Shown: positions 21,504 to 23,901 of the stretch, one piece after another
Layout: the number at the start of each line of letters is the position of its first letter
Position numbering within the stretch: the first letter of the stretch is position 1
Assembly: GCA_964535025.1 (NCBI GenBank)
Contig: CAZHRW010000212.1
Span: 1-23,901, forward strand
Direction: 5' to 3'
DNA from: JAAYZK01 sp964535025
GTDB taxonomy: Bacteria > Planctomycetota > Phycisphaerae > SM23-33 > FEN-1343
DNA length: 23,901 bases
The notes under the pieces: generated by a model
What the model was told of the DNA's origin: nothing
Seen by the model: only the letters and a program-made list of their open reading frames with translations
Database searches by the model: none
Made by a program: the position numbers and the translations under genes

Positions 21504-23327
21504 ATGAGAATGATACACATCATCCTGCTGGGCCTGTGCGGCTGCGTCTCCGCCGCCGCCGTCGACGGTGCCGCCGCCGCGGCGCCGTCGGATCCCGAGC
21601 AGCGCCAGTTGGCAACGGTCTCGCGCATGCTGACCGATCCGACCCGGTCGGCCGAGACAAAGTACGACGCGGCCACGCTCCTGCTGGGACGCGACGACCA
21701 GGCCGCCACGGGTATCCTGGCGCAGATCCTCGCCGATGAAGGCAATCCGGCCTCCCGCATCGCCGTCGCCCGCGCCGTCGCCGACATGATGGCCGGCCGC
21801 GAGGCCTTTGTCGATCCGCTGCTGGCCATGCTCGACGACGACGATCCGGCCGTCCGGCAGGCCGCCGCCGGGGCCTTGGGCACCTACACCGACCAAGCCG
21901 TCCTCGCCCGCCTGGCGCAGCGCGCCGCCGATCCCGACGCATCCGAACCGACCCGCCTGACGGCCATTGAAGCGCTGTCCCGGCGGATCGAGGCCGAATC
22001 GATCGAAACGCTCATCGGCCTGCTCGAATCGCCCCAGCCGACCATCCGCACCGCCGCCGCCAACGCCCTGCAGCAGTTGACCGGCATGCGCCAGTTCGGG
22101 GCCGATTCGCTGCGGTGGCGCTACTGGTGGCAGGCCAACCAGTCCAAGCCCCGCCAGCAGTGGCTGGCCGATCAGATCGAGGCACTTACCCGCCAGAACG
22201 ACATCCAGCAGCGTCACATCGCGGCGCTGACCGAACGACTCGACGCGGCGCTGCGCCAGCTCTACGCGACTACGGCCGACACCACGCGTCAACAGGCCCT
22301 GATCCTGGAGCTGCTGCGCGACACGCTGCCGGAGACCCGCCGGACGGGCCTGGGGTTGGCCGCCAGGCGGGTCGCGTCTTCCGAGCCGCTGGCCGACGAG
22401 ACCCCCGCCATCGTGCGGGGGCTGCTGGACGATGACGACCCGGCGGTGCGAACCGCGGCGGCCCGCCTGACGGCCGACCTGAAGGACGCCCAGGCCGTCG
22501 AACAGATTATGGAGCGGCTCGCCGACGAGACCGTCACGGAGGTCCGCACGGCCTGGATCGCCGCACTGGGCGCGCTGGGCGACCCGCGGGCCCTGGACGT
22601 GCTGGTCGAAACCGTCGCCACCCGGCCCAACGGCGAGGCCAACCAGGCCGCCCTGGCCGTCGAACGACTCGTCACCAAGGCCCCGCCGGCCGAGGCCCAG
22701 GCCGGCAAGTTTGCCCGGACCCTCATCGACCGCTACGCCCGAAGCACCACCAGCGACGGGGACCTGCGGCGGAACCTGCTTCGCGCCATGCGGGCGCTGA
22801 ACCACCCGGACTTCGCCGAGGTGATGTCCTCGGCCCTCCGCGACGGCGAGGCCCCCATCCGCCTGGAAGCGATGCGCGGCCTGGCCCGCCTGGGCGTGAC
22901 CGACGCGGCCGACGCGATTGCGTCCCTGGCCGCCGACAGCGACCGCGGCGTGCGCCAGACGGCGATCGCCACGCTGGCCGAGCTGGGCAACGCCGCCCAC
23001 GTCCCCGCGGTGCTGGGGCGAACCCATCCCGACGTCGAGAGCGATCCGGTCGTCCGCCGCCGCGCCTGGGAGACGATCCCGCTGCTCATGCACAGCGCCG
23101 ACAACGACACGGTCGCCCGTCTCGTCGAGCAGCTCGCCGAGGGCCCCCCCGGGGGCCCGCCCCGCCGAGGCGGCCGACGTGCTGGCCGAGGCCCTCCCCG
23201 TCGCCGGCGAGGCGACCGGCACCGTGTGGCTGGCCTGGGTCGACGCCATGCTGGCCGCCGACGATATGGCGGTCCTGACGGCCCTGAACGATCAGACCGA
23301 CGAAGCGCTCTTCGCCGCGGCGGTTGA
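21504..23327 (+). CDS. Exported HEAT-repeat protein, N-terminal part (frameshifted)
   Basis: The start MRMIHIILLGLCGCVSAAA is a signal peptide or an atypical lipoprotein signal (GLCGC). The body is a run of helical HEAT / PBS-lyase-like repeats of about 30 residues, for example DDDDPAVRQAAAGALG, and again DDDDPAVRTAAARLTA and DSDRGVRQTAIATLAELG. A coiled-coil-like stretch lies near residues 220-265 (LADQIEALTRQNDIQQRHIAAL). Such repeats make protein-binding scaffolds; the partner is unknown. At about residue 547 the frame enters a C7G5 run (23144-23155), after which it becomes an Arg/Gly-rich nonsense tail ending at 23327. Removing one base restores a continuous protein of about 759 residues ending at 23784. 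This is either a base-calling error or a real inactivating frameshift; the intact second half favours an error or a very recent event. Confidence 0.8.
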   Translation: MRMIHIILLGLCGCVSAAAVDGAAAAAPSDPEQRQLATVSRMLTDPTRSAETKYDAATLLLGRDDQAATGILAQILADEGNPASRIAVARAVADMMAGREAFVDPLLAMLDDDDPAVRQAAAGALGTYTDQAVLARLAQRAADPDASEPTRLTAIEALSRRIEAESIETLIGLLESPQPTIRTAAANALQQLTGMRQFGADSLRWRYWWQANQSKPRQQWLADQIEALTRQNDIQQRHIAALTERLDAALRQLYATTADTTRQQALILELLRDTLPETRRTGLGLAARRVASSEPLADETPAIVRGLLDDDDPAVRTAAARLTADLKDAQAVEQIMERLADETVTEVRTAWIAALGALGDPRALDVLVETVATRPNGEANQAALAVERLVTKAPPAEAQAGKFARTLIDRYARSTTSDGDLRRNLLRAMRALNHPDFAEVMSSALRDGEAPIRLEAMRGLARLGVTDAADAIASLAADSDRGVRQTAIATLAELGNAAHVPAVLGRTHPDVESDPVVRRRAWETIPLLMHSADNDTVARLVEQLAEGPPGGPPRRGGRRAGRGPPRRRRGDRHRVAGLGRRHAGRRRYGGPDGPERSDRRSALRRGG

Positions 23328-23784
23328 GCGCCTCGTACATCGGCTGGCGGCCCTCCGCGACGCCGGGCAGGACGAGCAGATGACGGCGCTGACCGAGGCC
23401 GCCGCCCGCCGGCTGGGCGAACGCCTGACCGAGGCTCAGCAGGCGTCCCTCCGATCGCTTCCCGAGATCGGCGCCACCCGCCCCAGCACCAGCCCTGCGA
23501 CCGCCGACGTGGCCGCCCTCATCGCGGTGGTGGTCTGCGACGACGAGGCCCGGCGAGGCGAGGCGACCGACGCGCTTCTGGCCTTGAAGGGCCGCGCTAT
23601 CCGCCCGCTGCTGCTGCGCCTGCGGGAAGAACTGGCCGCCGCCGAGCCCGACAGCGCCTGCCAGGCGCGCCTGGTCCAACTGCTGACCACCCTGGCCCCG
23701 GAGCTGACCGGCTTTGACGACGCCGGCGACACCGCCGCCCGGCTTGAACTGGTCGACCGCTGGATCGCCAAGTTCGACGGGTAA
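23155..23784 (+). CDS. Exported HEAT-repeat protein, C-terminal part (after the frameshift)
   Basis: In the +1 frame the coding character resumes immediately with ARPAEAADVLAEALPVAGEA and continues through WVDAMLAADDMAVLTAL, ERLVHRLAALRDAGQDEQ and RPLLLRLREELAAAE to a TAA at 23782-23784. It is about 209 residues of helical, Ala/Leu-rich sequence matching the style of the first part. It has no convincing start of its own, so it is the continuation of the gene starting at 21504. Confidence 0.7.
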   Translation, partial: ARPAEAADVLAEALPVAGEATGTVWLAWVDAMLAADDMAVLTALNDQTDEALFAAAVERLVHRLAALRDAGQDEQMTALTEAAARRLGERLTEAQQASLRSLPEIGATRPSTSPATADVAALIAVVVCDDEARRGEATDALLALKGRAIRPLLLRLREELAAAEPDSACQARLVQLLTTLAPELTGFDDAGDTAARLELVDRWIAKFDG

Positions 23785-23805
23785 GGGATCCCCCGGCCCC
23801 CGCAG

Positions 23806-23901
23806 ATCGGGTAGGCGGGGGTGATTGCTCACCCCCACCTCCCACACCACCGTGCGTACGGGTCCGTACACGGCGGTTCACAGGGAGTTCGCAAGGCGTC
23901 G
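23806..23901 (-). mobile_element. 3' end of a group II intron (domains V and VI), continuing past the window edge
   Basis: Read on the minus strand, 23877-23846 folds as domain V: a 9-bp stem ACCGCCGTG/CACGGTGGT with the catalytic CGC triad and its G-U pair, a 2-nt bulge CG (23855-23856), a 4-bp stem TACG/CGTA and a 4-nt loop. Domain VI follows: GGGGGTGA/TCACCCCC (23836-23817) with a GCAA tetraloop, then CCTACCCGAT, in which the unpaired A is 7 nt from the 3' end, the branch-point position. The intron would end at 23806. It is antisense to the HEAT-repeat gene and lies 21 bp beyond its stop. The reverse transcriptase, if present, would lie to the right of the window. Confidence 0.75.

Noticed and set aside
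23158..23327. The Arg/Gly-rich end of the first HEAT-repeat frame as a real C-terminus
   Set aside because: The helical Ala/Leu repeat pattern continues uninterrupted in the next frame from 23155, so this tail is out of frame.

Overview
This is a high-GC bacterial chromosome segment, most likely from an uncultured member of the Planctomycetota, plausibly class Phycisphaerae. The evidence is a secreted protein with a type I dockerin-like C-terminus, a Cys-type sulfatase, an LeuRS of about 950 residues, a B12-dependent class II ribonucleotide reductase, and AT-richer intergenic palindromic repeats whose translations (RNPK, FRISDF and similar) recall repeats I associate with uncultured planctomycetes. 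The taxon is an inference; no rRNA or tRNA gene was seen.

Layout, left to right. (1) 1-1270: a dockerin-type exported protein behind a near-consensus sigma70 promoter. (2) 1283-4112: two adjacent paralogous Fe-S proteins of the epoxyqueuosine reductase / reductive dehalogenase-like superfamily, transcribed divergently from an IclR-family regulator. The AT-rich gap between them holds three ATACGAT half-sites in alternating orientation with 3-nt spacers. (3) 4059-6660 (minus): a B12-binding-type radical SAM enzyme followed by a SAM methyltransferase. (4) 7003-10140 (minus): a lipoprotein, a sulfatase and a TauE/SafE permease, probably one operon from a good sigma70 promoter at 10175-10203. (5) 10300-15746 (plus): a DUF167/YggU protein, leuS, hemL and a membrane protein, with leuD arriving convergently (stop codons 1 nt apart). 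(6) 16309-17135: a long gap with an AT-rich imperfect inverted repeat and, on the minus strand, a candidate small RNA. (7) 17136-20177 (minus): nrdJ, with a tandem pair of NrdR-box-like sites at its promoter. (8) 20619-21311 (minus): a BshB1-like LmbE/PIG-L deacetylase. (9) 21504-23784 (plus): a HEAT-repeat exported protein split by a 1-nt frameshift in a C/G run. (10) 23806 to the right edge (minus): domains V and VI and the 3' end of a group II intron.

Most coding content is housekeeping (tRNA charging, tetrapyrrole, leucine, dNTP, thiol). The less ordinary parts are the IclR-linked pair of reductase-like proteins, the sulfatase operon, the radical SAM/methyltransferase pair, and the non-coding signals. 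The strongest candidate for something undescribed is the putative two-hairpin RNA at 16672-16775. Both hairpins expose the same loop, CUCCCUCC, complementary to a Shine-Dalgarno sequence, and the second hairpin is a U-tailed terminator. All calls come from reading the sequence; no database search, structure prediction or expression data was available.
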